64,000 bases of DNA from Bryoerythrophyllum caledonicum (GCA_963971425.1 OZ020526.1:124001-188000), one strand, 5' to 3'; shown: positions 1 through 11,797, counted from the first letter of the stretch. Program-made: numbers and translations. Notes: generated by a model from the letters alone, not told the origin.

Positions 1-171
1 GCGGCTAGGCGCGTGGAGCAAGTTAACAAGGAGCAAGAGCGGTTGTGGAGGCGTGAAGGGGAGAAGATTCCGAGTTTCATTCCTATTTATGCTCAGAATC
101 CTGCACCACCTCATCCACCAGCTCGTGGAGGAATTCCTATATCTGTGAGATATGGGTCAAACCCGGAATAG
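1..171 (+). pseudogene. Retrotransposon A gag, C-terminal piece ending at an in-frame TAG
   Basis: Frame 1 is open from base 1 and encodes a charged stretch followed by a proline-rich linker (residues about 34-48). TAG at 169-171 ends it. The same frame continues at once into the zinc-knuckle ORF, so this is one gag reading frame interrupted by a stop. No start codon is visible because gag begins outside the window. Confidence 0.6.
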
Positions 172-3100
172 CCTAGACTAGTGGCACCACCCGTGGTGAC
201 ACCAGTGCAGATTCAGACACCCATACTGGCTCTTCCAGAGCGGAACTGGACAGAAGAAATAAAGAAGGAGATCGAGGACACCCAACGCGGGTTCCATGAT
301 CGTATGGTTCAACAGATGAACCAGATGACTGAACAGATGGCTGCATTGATGAGGAACCACAATCCTAACCCAATTCCTCCAGCCATTGAGTCAGGGAAGC
401 ATCCATCCACTTTGTGGTGTACAAGGTGTGGCCAGGCCGGGCACACCTCACAGTTCTGCCAAGCTCATCACGTGCATTACGCACCACCTCCTCCGCCTCA
501 ATTGTATGTGCCACCTCACAAGAGTCAAGGTTACCAAAGTGGCAGCCAAGGTTACAACAACCACGGTAGGGCTAGGAACGAGGTCCATTCCTTTTGTGGC
601 AAGAAACACCCCCCTGGGGAGTGTTGGATTGAGAACCATGTCGTGTGTGGGAACTGTGGAGGCAACCACCCCACGCATGTGTGTAGAAGACCTGACAAGG
701 TTATTGTGCTACCACATCCACCTGGTAACTATCCACAACAGGCTGTGGATCAACAACGGGGAGCTAGGCAGCCTCCACATCCAAATGATGTTAGGCCTCC
801 AAACCTATACTACGATTACAATGCCAATAGGCAAACCCAGCAAGCTCCAGGTGGTTTGCAAACCAAGGCCCAATTTATTCCACTGAATCAGAACCAAGGT
901 GGCAACCAACACTCACAAGATGTGAGATACGTGAGTCAGACCACCGAAGAAGGATATGGACCGCCACCCCTTACAACTTCTGTGGTCATTGAAAATCTGA
1001 CGCCAGAGTCCAATTTCATTACCCATTCTACTTCGAAGGGTGGTAGTTCTATGGTGGTTCCATCTTTGGCTATCATGACAAGGTCTATGGGGCCTAAACC
1101 GGAGGTCATAGAAGAGGAGGAGGATTCTTCCACCACTAATAGTCCTCCTAGATACTCCGAGATAAAGGAGGTAGCACGGAAGGCCGCCAAGGCAATCCAA
1201 GTCAAGGAGGGAGTTCCTTTGAATTTCCATCCCTTGCTAGAAGATTACCCCTTTCCAATACCAAGTCATAAACAAGATGAAGAAGCGGATGATTGGGAAG
1301 GACCCCGAGTGCCCGATTCAGAGAGGTTGCCACCTCGAGGACCCAAAAAGGTGTCATCACGCCATTCCTATGATTTGTGGGAGGACTTGAGTCGAATGAA
1401 GGCGGATATTACCATAGCCCAATTGTTGGAGTTGTCACCGGAGATCCGGAAGCTGCTCAAGACTAAGCTACCCACTAGACCTCGAAGGAAATCCAAGGTC
1501 AAGGTGGCAGCTAGGGCTCATGCACTTAACAAGGTAGCAGAGGTCAAAGCTGTGGAGGTAGAGGCAATCATTGTGGACAAGGTGTTACCACACACACTAG
1601 TGGACGGCGGTAGTAGCTTGAATATCATGCCCTTGCAAACCATGGAGAAGCTTGGGCTAAGCTTTACGGGACCATCTCCCATTGTGATTAGCATGGCTAA
1701 TCAAAGTCCTGCAAGGCCTGTAGGCCAAATCAAGGATTGTCAAGTGATGGTAGGGGGTGAAGTGTACACCTTAACAATTCACGTCATCCAGACTCACTCT
1801 TTGAAAGAGTCCTTCCCCTTGCTCTTGGGGCGACCTTGGTTGAGAGCGGCAGAGGCGGTAGTTAATTGGGGTGGGGACAAGCCTCACATATCCTTTGGTC
1901 CAACTCACAACAGAACCAAAGTAAAGATTAGAGCTTCTCAAACTCAGTTTACTATTGGATCTAGTGACTCATCGGACAATGATGTCTCTGAGGTCCCTCA
2001 AGACCTTCATCAACTTGAGTCCAAGCAGCAGCTACCTAACCCAAGGACAACATTGGGTGGACAACCCCTTGCATGTTGTTTAGGTCCTAGTTTCTATCAT
2101 TGGCAAGGAGATGAAGAGTTTGCAGAATGGTTAGAGAAATACCCTGACACAGAATCAGAGGTAGTGGAAACAGTGAATTGGATTGAGGGGGTAGCCATGT
2201 TCAGTGAAGTAGAGATAAACCACAAGGATGTGATTATATCAGAAGAATCCTATACCATGAATATGGATGGGACGATCGAGGAGGATATTGAGATCCTCAA
2301 CGATGAAGAACAGTTGAGGCCTCCCCTCCACTTCAAGAAGACTTCTTCAGGCATGATAGTGGGTGGAGGAGTCATTGGTTATCCACCCATCCCCGAGGAC
2401 TGGTATAGAGGCCCTGCAGAACAGCCCCACGTGCTTCAATCTGATTGGAAATACCTTGATGTGTCTCGCAATGGAGAAGAGACTCGGAACATCAAGGTTG
2501 GAGTCAATCTAAGCAACAAGGAGGTTTCCATGTACAAGGAACTGGTGATGGAGTATAGAGATATCTTTGCTTGGTCATACAAAGATCTCAAGGGTATACC
2601 TCCAGAAATAGCTCAACACCGAATTCCTTTAATCCCCGGAGCCATCCCTATACGTCAGAAGGAGCGTCGAATGAACCCCCAGTTGCAGTTGGTAGTCAAG
2701 GCTGAACTGGAGAAACTGCTCCAAGCTGGATTTATTATACCTGTGGAGATTACAGATTGGGTTTCACCCATGGTTTTGGTAAAGAAGAAGAATGGTAAAT
2801 TGAGGGTATGCATTGATTACCGGAAGCTAAACAAAAGCACTCAGAAGGATCACTTCCCTCTTCCATTCATCAATAGTATCATGGATGAAGTTGCTGGCCA
2901 TGAGATGTACACCTTCATGGATGGCTACTCGGGATACAACCAGGTGTCTATTGCACCTGAAGATAGACACAAGACAGCCTTCACCACCCCTTGGGGTACC
3001 TTCATCTTCTTGGTGATGCCATTTGGGCTTTGTAACGCCCCATCAGCCTTTCAGAGGGCCATGACTTATGCTTTCTCAGACTTGCTTCACAAGTCTATGA

Positions 3101-3366
3101 CAGTATTCATAGATGATTTCAGCACTCAATCTCATGCTGAATCTCACTTGGAGTGCGTGAGAGAAGCCTTCGAACGGTGTAAGAAGGCCGGAATAGCTCT
3201 CAATCCGGAGAAATTATTCTTAGCAGTTCTCAAGGGCATCACCTTGGGGTATGTAGTTTCCAAGGATGGCAGAGAGCCTGACCCGGAGAAGGTAGCGGTT
3301 ATCACATACTTAGCTGCACCTGTGAATGTGAAGGGAGTGGAAAGGTTGTTAGGCCATATCGGCTAG
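172..3366 (+). pseudogene. Retrotransposon A gag zinc knuckles, protease and reverse transcriptase
   Basis: This is a long open frame of the gag-pol polyprotein. Counting from the GTG at 181, a CX2CX4HX4C zinc knuckle lies at residues 80-93 and a second knuckle-like motif CX2CX3HX4C at 156-168. A retropepsin-like active site (DGGSS, D at residue 475) precedes the reverse transcriptase. The RT has the LRVCIDYRKLN block, the MPFGLCNAPSAFQR block and catalytic FIDDF at residues 976-980. TAG at 3364-3366 interrupts the frame where retrotransposon B has a tyrosine in GHVSYYRR. GTG at 181 is not a true start; the frame simply continues from the upstream gag piece. The product would bind RNA, mature the polyprotein and copy the element's RNA. 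Confidence 0.85.
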
Positions 3367-3880
3367 TATAGGGAGCTGATCCCAGATTATGCTACACGCA
3401 CAATCCCCATCACACGGCTTCAAAGGAAGTTAGTGAAGTTTGAATGGACAGAGGAGTGTGAGACAGCACTTCAGTGGCTCAAAAATGCCTTGAGCTCTTA
3501 CCCGGTTTTGAGGCCTCCCAATTGGAATATGCCCTTCCATGTCTATTGTGACGCTTCTGCAGTGGCAGTGGGTAGTGCTTTATGCCAACCAAATGGAGAT
3601 ACTAAGAAGGATCTTCCCATAGCTTTTGCTAGCAAGCAATTGAACGCTGCGGAGAAAAACTACACCACCACGGAGCGTGAGTGCTTGGCTATGGTGTTTT
3701 CTGTGAAGAAATTCCGCCATTACCTCCTTCTAAATCCGGTGGTTTTCTTTGTGGACCATATGGCAATCAAGTATCTAGTAAACAAGGCAGATTTGAGTGG
3801 TAGGATTGCTCGTTGGGTTCTTCTTTTGGAGGAGTTTGACTACAAGGTGGAGTACAAGCCTGGCAAGATCCATACTCAGC
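3367..3880 (+). pseudogene. Retrotransposon A RT connection and RNase H
   Basis: The frame is the same as that of the RT and resumes directly after the TAG at 3364. The RNase H core is visible as YCDAS (first catalytic Asp), the TTTERECLA block (Glu) and the FFVDH block (second Asp). Near 3873-3880 the frame is lost: the residues expected before the integrase (the ADHLSRL block) continue in another frame, which fits loss of one base. The local frame then runs into TAA at 3898-3900. RNase H removes the RNA template during reverse transcription. Confidence 0.8.
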
Positions 3881-5225
3881 AGACCACTTGTCCAGGTTAA
3901 ATGAGACTGTGGGTTCAACTCCAATTGAGGATGGATTGGTAGATGAAGAGCTGTTCACTGTCACCTCTAGACCCAAGTGGTATGACCACATTGCCCAGTT
4001 CTTAGCCACTCAACAACTGCCTGAAGAGCTGTCACATCATGAGCGTCGCAAGGTGAGGGTGAATAGCCGTCACTTTGCCATTGTGGGCCACCGGTTGTAT
4101 CGTCGAGGAGTGGACGGTTTATTGCGACGTTGTGTGATTGAAAAGGAAGTGCCCAAGATCTTAGCAGCATGCCATGACAGCGCATGCGGGGGACACTTTG
4201 CTGGGAGATTGACCGCACAGAAAGCCTTGAGGGCGGGATACTTTTGGCCCACGATGTTTCAAGATGCCCATGATTATGCCAAGTGTTGTGACGCTTGTCA
4301 GAGGTATGCAAAGAACGATTTGCACATGGCGATGCCGTTACATATCTCCTTGCCACTTGCCCCATTTGAAAAGTGGGGCATTGACTACATTGGAGAAGTT
4401 CATCCCAATTCTTCTTGTGGGATGAAGCACATCATTGTGGCCACAGAGTACCTCACCAAATGGGCTGAGGCTAAGGCTGTAAAGGCTAATGACGCGGTTC
4501 ATGCAGCCAATTTTTTGTTTGAGAATGTCATCACAAGGTTTGGGTGCCCCAAAACCCTCATTAGTGATCGTGGCACTCATTTCCTAAACTCCGTGATTGA
4601 GTCAATGACCGAGAGGTTTGATATCAACCACCGAATGACTACACCATATCACCCCCAAACCAATGGTAATACAGAGAGGGTGAATCAGACTTTGGTGAAT
4701 ATTTTGAGGAAGACGGTCCACGATTCAAAGAGGGATTGGGACACCAAACTCTCTGCTGCCTTGTGGGCATATCGGACCACCTACAAGGTGACCACAAAAG
4801 CCACTCCATTTTCCTTGGTTTATGGGGTGGAGTCAATTCTTCCTATTGAGTTTGAGGTTCAATCTCTTCGGGTAGCTATTGATGAAAGGATGACGATGGC
4901 GCCATCTTTGATTGAGAGATTGGAGATGCTAGAGAGCCTGGATGAGTCTCGCAGGGCAAGTGCTCAACACATAGAAACTATCCAGCGTAGGAGGAAGTTG
5001 GCCTTTGATAAAAGGCACAAAACACGCATCCTCTTACCGGGTATGTTGGTAATGTTACAAGATGCCAGGAAACTTGATTTTCCTGGTAAGTTTGATGCAA
5101 TCTGGATGGGTCCTTATTTGGTGGTGGAGGCTTATCCAAACAACTCCGTTCAGCTACAAACATTGAACGGAGAAGTATTTCCGACGAGGACTTCTGGTAA
5201 TCGATGCAAGGAATACAAGGTGTGA
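3881..5225 (+). pseudogene. Retrotransposon A integrase, GPY-type C-terminus
   Basis: The frame stays open from the frameshift to TGA at 5223-5225. It shows the HHCC zinc-binding region (GGHF, then CCDACQRY), a DDE core with Asp in WGIDYIG, Asp in ISDRGTH and Glu in NTERVN, and a C-terminal GPY/F-like motif in WMGPYLVVE. I see no chromodomain after it, which fits Tat/Athila rather than chromovirus elements. The integrase would insert the cDNA into the host genome. The domain itself is undamaged, but it depends on the frameshifted polyprotein. Confidence 0.85.
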
Positions 5226-5566
5226 TGATGTAGAAGTCTAATCTAGGAGTTTCCGCGTTCTAGAAGGTCAGTTAAAGTCTACCTACCTTGGCATCATACA
5301 TTATTAGTTGAGCCAATTATAGGATGCCAATCCTAGCTCAACCATGTCCATCCACGATGGCCTTATCTTTTAGGATAAATATCCACGACTGGTGTCAGGG
5401 AAAAATCACAATGGCACTGTGGTTGTAAATTTAGAAGTATAAACTTAGTATAAGTTGGTGCAAGAGCGATGGCTTCTCATCCTTACCACTTCCTCCACAC
5501 CTCTCATCTTATCCTCTCTTATTTTCTCTCTACTCATTCTTAGTTCTAAGCGTAGCTTCTGTCGAT

Positions 5567-6226
5567 ATGTCAAATACCGTATGGTTCCGATCCTCGGGCT
5601 CGGCCGGTGAGGCAGATACCGGTGAACAACCTTCAACTAGTGAGGGTGTTCAACCGTTAGCTAGTAACCAGAGTCTAGAGCTATCACTTGCAGACCTTCC
5701 AGATAGAGAAATATCATTGACCCAACCTCCTTCCCCTCATAGTAGGTGGCGTGAACCATCACAAGTCGATTTACTTCCACTACCTCCGGCACAACGTCGG
5801 CGGTTGAATGCCCCATCCAACTTCGGTCAGAGGGGAAGGGGTCCTTTGAGTCCGCACCCACCTTTATTTCCACCTTTGCCGACGCGAGTTGCGGACAGAC
5901 CGGAACCTTCAGCATCAACCAGAAATGAAGTGCTTTATATAGGCAATTTGTTACCTGGACAAGCTAGAGTGCTAGGTCAATTTTTATGGGTTGGTAGAAC
6001 CGAGCCAGAGGGCCCAATCCGATACTTCGAGGCTACTTATGAGGGTCCTAATGATGATCAATATTGGGGAGCTTTTAGGCCTCCAATTCCACCACAAGAG
6101 GGGGCGACACACTGGGGCCATCATCGGTGGTTGTTGGGTCATCCAAGGGAGCTATCGGAGGCAGACTTAGCGGCACAGGTCGGAGATATGACACACCGTA
6201 CGCTACGATTTCTGCATCTTCCATAG
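5567..6226 (+). CDS. Retrotransposon A accessory ORF, unknown function
   Basis: A 219-codon ORF starts with ATG about 340 bp after the integrase stop. Element B has a similar gap of about 300 bp between pol and its accessory ORF. The N-terminal half is rich in Ser, Pro and Glu and looks disordered (residues 1-115). The C-terminal half has several Trp, Tyr and His residues and looks folded. I recognise no family. It is uninterrupted although the pol upstream is broken; it may also be truncated, because an A-rich stretch follows within 80 bp. The spacer 5226-5566 shows no gene. Confidence 0.5.
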   Translation: MSNTVWFRSSGSAGEADTGEQPSTSEGVQPLASNQSLELSLADLPDREISLTQPPSPHSRWREPSQVDLLPLPPAQRRRLNAPSNFGQRGRGPLSPHPPLFPPLPTRVADRPEPSASTRNEVLYIGNLLPGQARVLGQFLWVGRTEPEGPIRYFEATYEGPNDDQYWGAFRPPIPPQEGATHWGHHRWLLGHPRELSEADLAAQVGDMTHRTLRFLHLP

Positions 6227-6304
6227 GCGCAAAACTTCCCAACTCTTCTAATATAGATAGCTTTAGTTTTTATGATAGCTCTCTTACATATAAAAACTAT
6301 AACA

Positions 6305-6305
<1 letters not shown>

Positions 6306-6336
<31 letters not shown>
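6306..6336 (+). repeat. Poly-A run of 31 bases
   Basis: An uninterrupted A run stands 80 bp after the accessory ORF. It may be part of the polypurine tract region or the tail of a retroposed piece. No matching target duplication was found. Confidence 0.8.
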
Positions 6337-6338
<2 letters not shown>

Positions 6339-6423
6339 TTTTGACCGTGTGCCCAATGTTGGGTATCTCTCCTGTTAGTCGTCCCAGATGGCCGCCATAT
6401 GTGAGCGCTCAGAAGCGCCACAA

Positions 6424-7250
6424 TGTTAGTTAGTGATTAGTTAGTGGAAAACTGTCTTGTTTATTTCAATTAGTAGTTAGATCAGTAGTTAGTAGCGCCT
6501 TCTAGTGTGTTATTAGTAAAGGTTAGTTAACTGGACTCCACGTAGCCTTAAATTAGTGTGGAGGGCAAAATTAGAGTTATTAATAGGAAATTAGACTTGC
6601 GAAAAGCAAAAGAGACATAGAAACCCATTAGTGAATTAGAATTAGTATGTTGTTCTAGGTAATTCAAGTTAGTAGTTTAGTATTTAATTCAGTTAGTGGA
6701 AAAGTTATATTAGAACCTCAATTGTATGGTACTTATGTTATTGTGAAAAGAGAAAAAATAGAAGATAAGAAAAAGAAAAAAGAAAAAAACTAGTAGCAAG
6801 TAGATTTAACGATTAAAGTAAACTACTTGGTTTCTAATGATCTAGAACTCGGATTTGGACTTGTGAATAATCAATCTTGGGATTAAAGTGTGTTTTGAAC
6901 ACATTGGTGGTGTTAGTTTTGCTCAAATCCTATTAGTTTGGTAGATATAGGCATGTTCAGCCCTAAAATCGAGTTTAGGGCTTTGGTGATCGTGGGCCCT
7001 TGATCTTGATTAGGGATTGTTAGATTCAAGGGTAGGGATGTGGCCGCCACCCTTGGGCCTCCTCCCACTTGGATAAGAGGCGTGGGTGGCCACTCTCCCT
7101 CTCTCTTTTTTTTGCCTTGGGCGAAGCTATGCCAAAACTTCTTCTATTTTCCCTCTTATTTTTTAGGCTGCGATTAATCTTGTTTAGCTAAATAGATACT
7201 TAGAGTTAGGACTTGATATTTTAGCAGTAGTTAGATCTTATTGTTAGCTT
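6424..7250 (+). repeat. Probable 3' LTR of retrotransposon A, TTAGT-rich part
   Basis: The stretch opens with TGTTAGTTAGTG. I count 14 copies of TTAGT in 6421-6720, where about 0.3 would be expected by chance. It has no coding potential. Its position after the accessory ORF and its TG start suggest an LTR. The matching 5' LTR is outside the window, so this cannot be verified here. Confidence 0.4.
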
Positions 7251-7261
7251 TCGAGAGGTAC

Positions 7262-7710
7262 TAAGCACGCTCCATTTGGAGCAGTGACAAAGGAGTTATA
7301 GGATAATTTGTAGAAAGAGGTCTGCTGCCTTGGCAGAATTAGAGCATCAACTTTGGAGGGCCATTGCCGGCGGACCACGACGACTTTGGAGTCTATTTTT
7401 TCAGGAAATGTAGCCCTTAAAGTTGGCTTTTTGTGGACATCCAGCACGCTCAAATCCGAGCACAGAGGACTGAGTTACAGCGGTTTTGGTGTCCGGGGTG
7501 CTGCTGCTAGCTTGATTCGGTTCACCAACTTTGACGGACCTCTGCGAGCGAACGACAACGATTCTGGAGCTGAAAATTGGCACGCTTGTAGATCTTCAAG
7601 TCAGGATTCTAGGGACTCTAAGTTCGCTTACATCCGATCAGCGACGACAAAGTTATAGGGATTCTAGCGACAAGGGGTGTGCTGCCTTGATCGGAGCACG
7701 TTTTTTCATG
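7262..7710 (+). repeat. Three diverged tandem copies of a ~178-bp unit
   Basis: Blocks near 7267, 7446 and 7623 share, in order, a GCTC/CGAGCA block, a GAGTTATAG-like block and a TGCTGCCTTG-like block, spaced about 178 bp apart. They are well diverged from one another. They lie in the likely LTR tail of retrotransposon A. Short ORFs here are by-products of the repeat. Confidence 0.5.
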
Positions 7711-7857
7711 CATTTTTATTCTCCTTGAATGTTCATCGTGTATTTTTGACTTCTTACTTCTACCCTTGAGTTTCATTGTTTATTTATTTACTTCCATATC
7801 AAGTTACTTATACTTTACCTTGTATGGTTAAAGTCTTTAACCTTAACCTCATCTAAT

Positions 7858-8107
7858 GAAATTCATCCATTAGGTTTTAGGGATCATCCATTAGGTTTAG
7901 GGGTTTCATCCATTAGGTTTTAGGGATCATCCATTAGGTTTTAGGGTTTCATCCATTAGGTTTAAGGGATCATCCATTAGGTTTTAGGGTTTCATCCATT
8001 AGGTTTTAGGGTTTCATCCATTAGGTGTTAGGATTTCATCCATTAGGTTTTAGGGTTCCATCCAATAGGTTTTAGGGTTCCATCCATTAGGTTTAGGGTT
8101 TCATCCA
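7858..8107 (+). repeat. Minisatellite, ~22-bp unit containing TTTTAGGG
   Basis: About eleven units of the type TTCATCCATTAGGTTTTAGGG, alternating between GGGTTT and GGGATC joints. Each unit carries TTTAGGG or TTTTAGGG, the plant telomere motif, but the CATCCATTA part shows this is a separate interstitial repeat. The core TTCATCCA reappears inverted (TGGATGAA) in the LTR at about 10615-10712. Confidence 0.85.
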
Positions 8108-8217
8108 TGCAATTTAGGTTGGATGAAATTAGATAGGGTTAATTTTGGTTCACATAAACCGAAGGCTAAATCTCCAGTTTTTATAATTTAAATTCTGGCA
8201 GAATTGGAGAGAGATCC

Positions 8218-10400
8218 ATGATGATGTTTGGGTTGGATCCGTGGGACTTGGAGCGTTCTATGAGTATACATGGTCTACACCTCGAGAGGAGTTGGTTCGG
8301 GATTTTGTAGAAGGTTTCATTCATGAGAGATCGGAGACATTAACTCCAGAATCACCCGTGCGGGCGGTAGTCCGGGGTATTCCAGTGGCCATCACTCAAG
8401 AGGTAGTCCAGGAAGCCTTGGGCTTGGAAGGCACGCAGACGTTGGTTATTTCCAGGAGCACCAAGGAATCGCATCGGCTGTACCAGAAGCGTTTTAGCCT
8501 GACAGCTAAACATTTTACTACAGATGGCGTCCAGATATCAAGACTCTCTACACTGTATCAGACCCGCATCCAGGCCTTGGTGGAGGTACTATGTGTGAAG
8601 AAACGGTCTTCACATGCGAGTAATGAGCTTATGGCTCATTTCTATCATGCAGTAGAAACCAAGGACTATAATCACAACTGGGCACCATTGGTGGTATCAT
8701 GACTGAGGAGGATGTTGACAAGAGTATATCTCGAGGGAATGACCGAGATTCCAGGCGCAGAGTTGATAGATACCTTACTCATGAGTTGGTTTCCACATGA
8801 GGAGTATTGTGATCCAGATGTCCAAATTTACCCAGGGCATACCTCTTCTGGGGTACCTCTGGACTTGCAGGAGCGTGAAGAAGACTCTCGGGGACAGACT
8901 CCCCTAAATCCCATACCTATCACATTATCTCCAGAAGGACCACCTCCTTCGACCACGTCACTTCCAGGAAGACGCTCCACAAGGAGTCATTCAAGGAAGA
9001 GGACTCCTCTTTAGAGCCCAATCAAGAGCCGGAAAAGGCCCAGACAGGTCCAACTTCTACTCACTCCCCAGACTCTTCCAGCCAATATAGCATCAGAACT
9101 GGACTCCCAAGAACTCCGGGAATTAGAACGAGGCGAGGTCACTTCTAACCAAAGGCAGTTTCCGCCAGAGGAGGCAGGATTAGAAGTGGACGTATCCAGC
9201 CCACTTCCGAGGATCACCAGAAGTTTTCGAAGATTGGGGAAACACTTGGAGATGGAGGACGAGTCACCATCTCGAGCAAGTCCAGTACAGTCCGTTGTAC
9301 CAAGGGAGTCCTGCGATATGGTGCCAGAGGTGGCAGTTCCGGTGGCGTTAGAAGATCCACCTCCAGTTCTGGACGTTCCTATTCAGGTAGTGAGACCGGA
9401 CAACAGATCAGGAGATCCTCCGATTGGTATTGCTGGAGATCTAGAGCTGGAACGGGCCATCCTCCACATCCAACAACAGAATCAAGACGTGGCGGAAGGA
9501 TTTCAGGAGGTATTTCACTATCTGGATCTTAGCTCTAAAGCCTTGTCCAGAACTCAAACATTACGGGCGCAGTTGGATCAGGGACCGCCAACTCGGGAAC
9601 AATTACTTCAGGAGAACACCATACTTCGTAGGACTGTCCAGGAGCTCCAACTCCAGGTCCAGACGACTTCACAAACGGTGGTAGCTCAGCAGCAGGAGTT
9701 GGAAGTCTCCAGACAGGAAAAGTCCAGATTGGATCCAAGTCGAGTGGCCGCAGCCCAGATTGAGAGAGTAGAACGGGAGACCAAGTTGAGCGCTCGTCTC
9801 AAAGCATTCGACCAGATGGTGGTCGATAACCACCTGCTTCGCCGTCGACTGGAGTTAGTTGAGGGACGCCAGCAGACCTCCTGTCGAGGGATAGTCCAGC
9901 CACTACTGACGGCTTCACGCCGCCAAATTGTGAACGAGATAGGAGCTTATCAGGTCGATCTGGACCGCTTGAATCAATATCTTCTTTGCTTTGTTGATGC
10001 CTATCCAGATTTCATCTATTTTTCTGAAGAGGAGGCAGAAGAACTTCCAGATGAAGGAGTGAGTTCGATTCCATGTAGCAAGGTATCTGGGAGTGGTCTT
10101 CCAACTCCAGATTTTTCAATTTCAACCATTCCGTTTGGGAGTACGTCTTATCACGTCCAGGGAGGATCCAGTTCTGCAGTGGTTCCGCGAACCATCTGGA
10201 CATCTATGCCGCCTCCTAGGGTGGTATTGTCCAGTGCCATCGAGCAACCGAGTGTTTTAGTAACCGAACCGATAACGGAGAAGCCATCAGTGTCCAGACC
10301 TGGACCTGCGGTACAAGCAAAGACCCGTGTTGAGTCTGGAGTTGGTGTGTCCAGCGTTGAAGACGTTCCAAGCATAGTGTATCTCCCTTCTAGTGGCTAG
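8218..10400 (+). pseudogene. Broken accessory-type ORF with coiled coil, retroelement-associated
   Basis: One reading frame runs from about 8241 to TAG at 10398, interrupted only by TGA at 8700-8702 and TAG at 9012-9014. The original start is probably one of the ATGs at 8218-8224; a one-base loss near 8253 would connect them to the main frame. The N-terminal domain (about 150 residues) contains VRAVVRGIPVAITQEVVQEA, which resembles the matching part of the accessory ORF of element B (STVKGVEIVVDQATLHEH). A glutamine- and leucine-rich coiled coil follows at about 9445-9850, then a Ser/Pro-rich tail. It precedes a polypurine tract and an LTR, so it is the last ORF of a retroelement. TCCAG is strikingly frequent throughout. 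Confidence 0.6.
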
Positions 10401-10516
10401 AGATGTCCAGCGGAACTCTAGAGGTGACTTGTCTGGACTTCTAACCTGGTCTTAGATCTCTGGACTTATGTTTTTCTCCAGTTTACCACTTGAACATCTG
10501 AGGGCAGATGTTGTTC

Positions 10517-10528
10517 AAAGGGGGATAA
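10517..10528 (+). other. Polypurine tract before an LTR
   Basis: AAAGGGGGATAA stands directly before TGTTAACC. This is the usual arrangement for plus-strand priming at the border of a 3' LTR. Confidence 0.65.
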
Positions 10529-11383
10529 TGTTAACCGGGGATTTAGGCTTCTTATGAGCTCCAGGTAGTAATTTTTCGAAGTTATTAAGTAGTTATGGTT
10601 AGAAAGTAAACCAGTGGATGAATCTGGGCAGTGGATGAAACTGTCCAGTCGGGACTTTGGATGAACTATCCATATTTTGGATGAAACTGTCCGGACATGG
10701 ATGTCATCCATCCGGACAGCTCTCATTCATTATGGAGAATTAGGGTTTGGAGGGGTTAGAGAGCCACTCCTTGGGGGATTTGGTTCTTCTTCTCTCTTGG
10801 TGTGGGTGTGTGGAGCTCTTGGTGTGTTAGACCAGATTGTAGAAGTGGAGTTAGAGAGCTAGGAAGTGGACGTATTGTGTGGATCTTGAGTTGTATGGAG
10901 TATGGAAGAGGTTTATAAACGTTTGAGGAAGTAAAGCAAGGCTTTGCTACTATCTACGGTGTGTTTGTGTGAGGGTTTGAATGTGTGAGTAGGATCTCGT
11001 AGTTAGAAGATCATTTGGAGTTCCATTTGGTTGTGGGTATTAGAGATTCGGCTTGAAAACACTAGATCTGATATAGATCTATGCCAATCTACTAAACCCA
11101 ATATCATTTCTGCACTTAAGAGTTAGAATCAAGTCCCGAATTGTTGTGGGTTGTCTGATTTGCTGTGATTGAGTGCGGAAACTTCAGATCTGTGAGTTAA
11201 ACTTAAGCAAAACAGCAAAAACGCAATTCTAACTAACTCTAGACTCAGATCTAGATCAATTCTAGAGTTTTGGACTCAGTAAAGGTCCGGATCGGGACTT
11301 TTGTCTTATTGCCCTAAACTGTAGTTTGAATGAGCGTAGAGATAATTGTTCATTCGACCTTGAGGTGAAATATCCCTTTAACA
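10529..11383 (+). mobile_element. 3' LTR of a retroelement, 855 bp
   Basis: The unit starts TGTTAACC right after a polypurine tract and ends TTTAACA, giving the perfect terminal inverted pair TGTTAA/TTAACA. It carries repeated TGGATGAA motifs at 10615-10712. The internal ORF 8218-10400 lies upstream. No second copy is present in the window, so the 5' LTR is either lost or outside. The right border falls inside a small minus-strand gene and supplies its stop codon. Confidence 0.6.
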
Positions 11384-11797
11384 AGGTGTCGATGTCTTCT
11401 GATAGCATATACAATAGTACTTTTCAATCGCGGCCCTAATCTTTGGATCCTTCAAAGTCTTAAAAGAGTATCCAGACTTTCCTCCACGCTTCGGACCGAA
11501 GATCTTTACCAGATCAGCGTCGGATACATTATGCTTCTTTGAATGCTTATGGGGATTTATCCCAGTCGCGTTCAGATGGAAACAATCCCTAAACGCCTCA
11601 TAAGTGACGGGATCGAGCGGTGGTCCTCTAATCATCACCCCAATCTTCATTTCGATGTCATTAAGTGTGAGCTCCTTCTTCTCCGGTGCATCTTCTTCAC
11701 TGTCGCTCTCATCCCTCGTTGAGTTGACCTCACATCTCCTCGATGCAACATCACTCCTCTTAGACAACTTCAGCGCCTTCCTTTCAGCCTTCCCCAT
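11378..11797 (-). pseudogene. Unrecognised small gene, 3' end cut by LTR insertion
   Basis: A 139-codon minus-strand ORF starts at 11797 with a lysine- and arginine-rich N-terminus (residues 1-22), an acidic Ser/Asp/Glu stretch (27-42) and a folded-looking C-terminal part containing KIFGPKRGGKSGYSF. Its last codon (Cys) and its TAA lie inside the LTR ending at 11383, so the natural C-terminus is missing. Base composition and codon use look like genuine coding sequence. No family was recognised. It lies head-to-head with the PMI1-like fragment. Confidence 0.5.

Larger units (their letters stand above)
1..7710 (+). mobile_element. Retrotransposon A, Ty3/gypsy Tat/Athila-like, degraded, 5' end outside window
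   Basis: Gag zinc knuckles, protease, reverse transcriptase, RNase H and integrase follow one another in the gypsy order (integrase after RNase H). The FIDDF catalytic motif and the extra ORF after pol resemble the Tat/Athila lineage. The coding part is broken by two in-frame TAG codons and one frameshift, so this copy cannot encode an intact polyprotein. The 5' LTR and most of gag lie left of the window. The right border is uncertain; I place the LTR-like tail at about 6424-7710 from its start TGTTAGTTAG and its change of composition. Confidence 0.8.
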
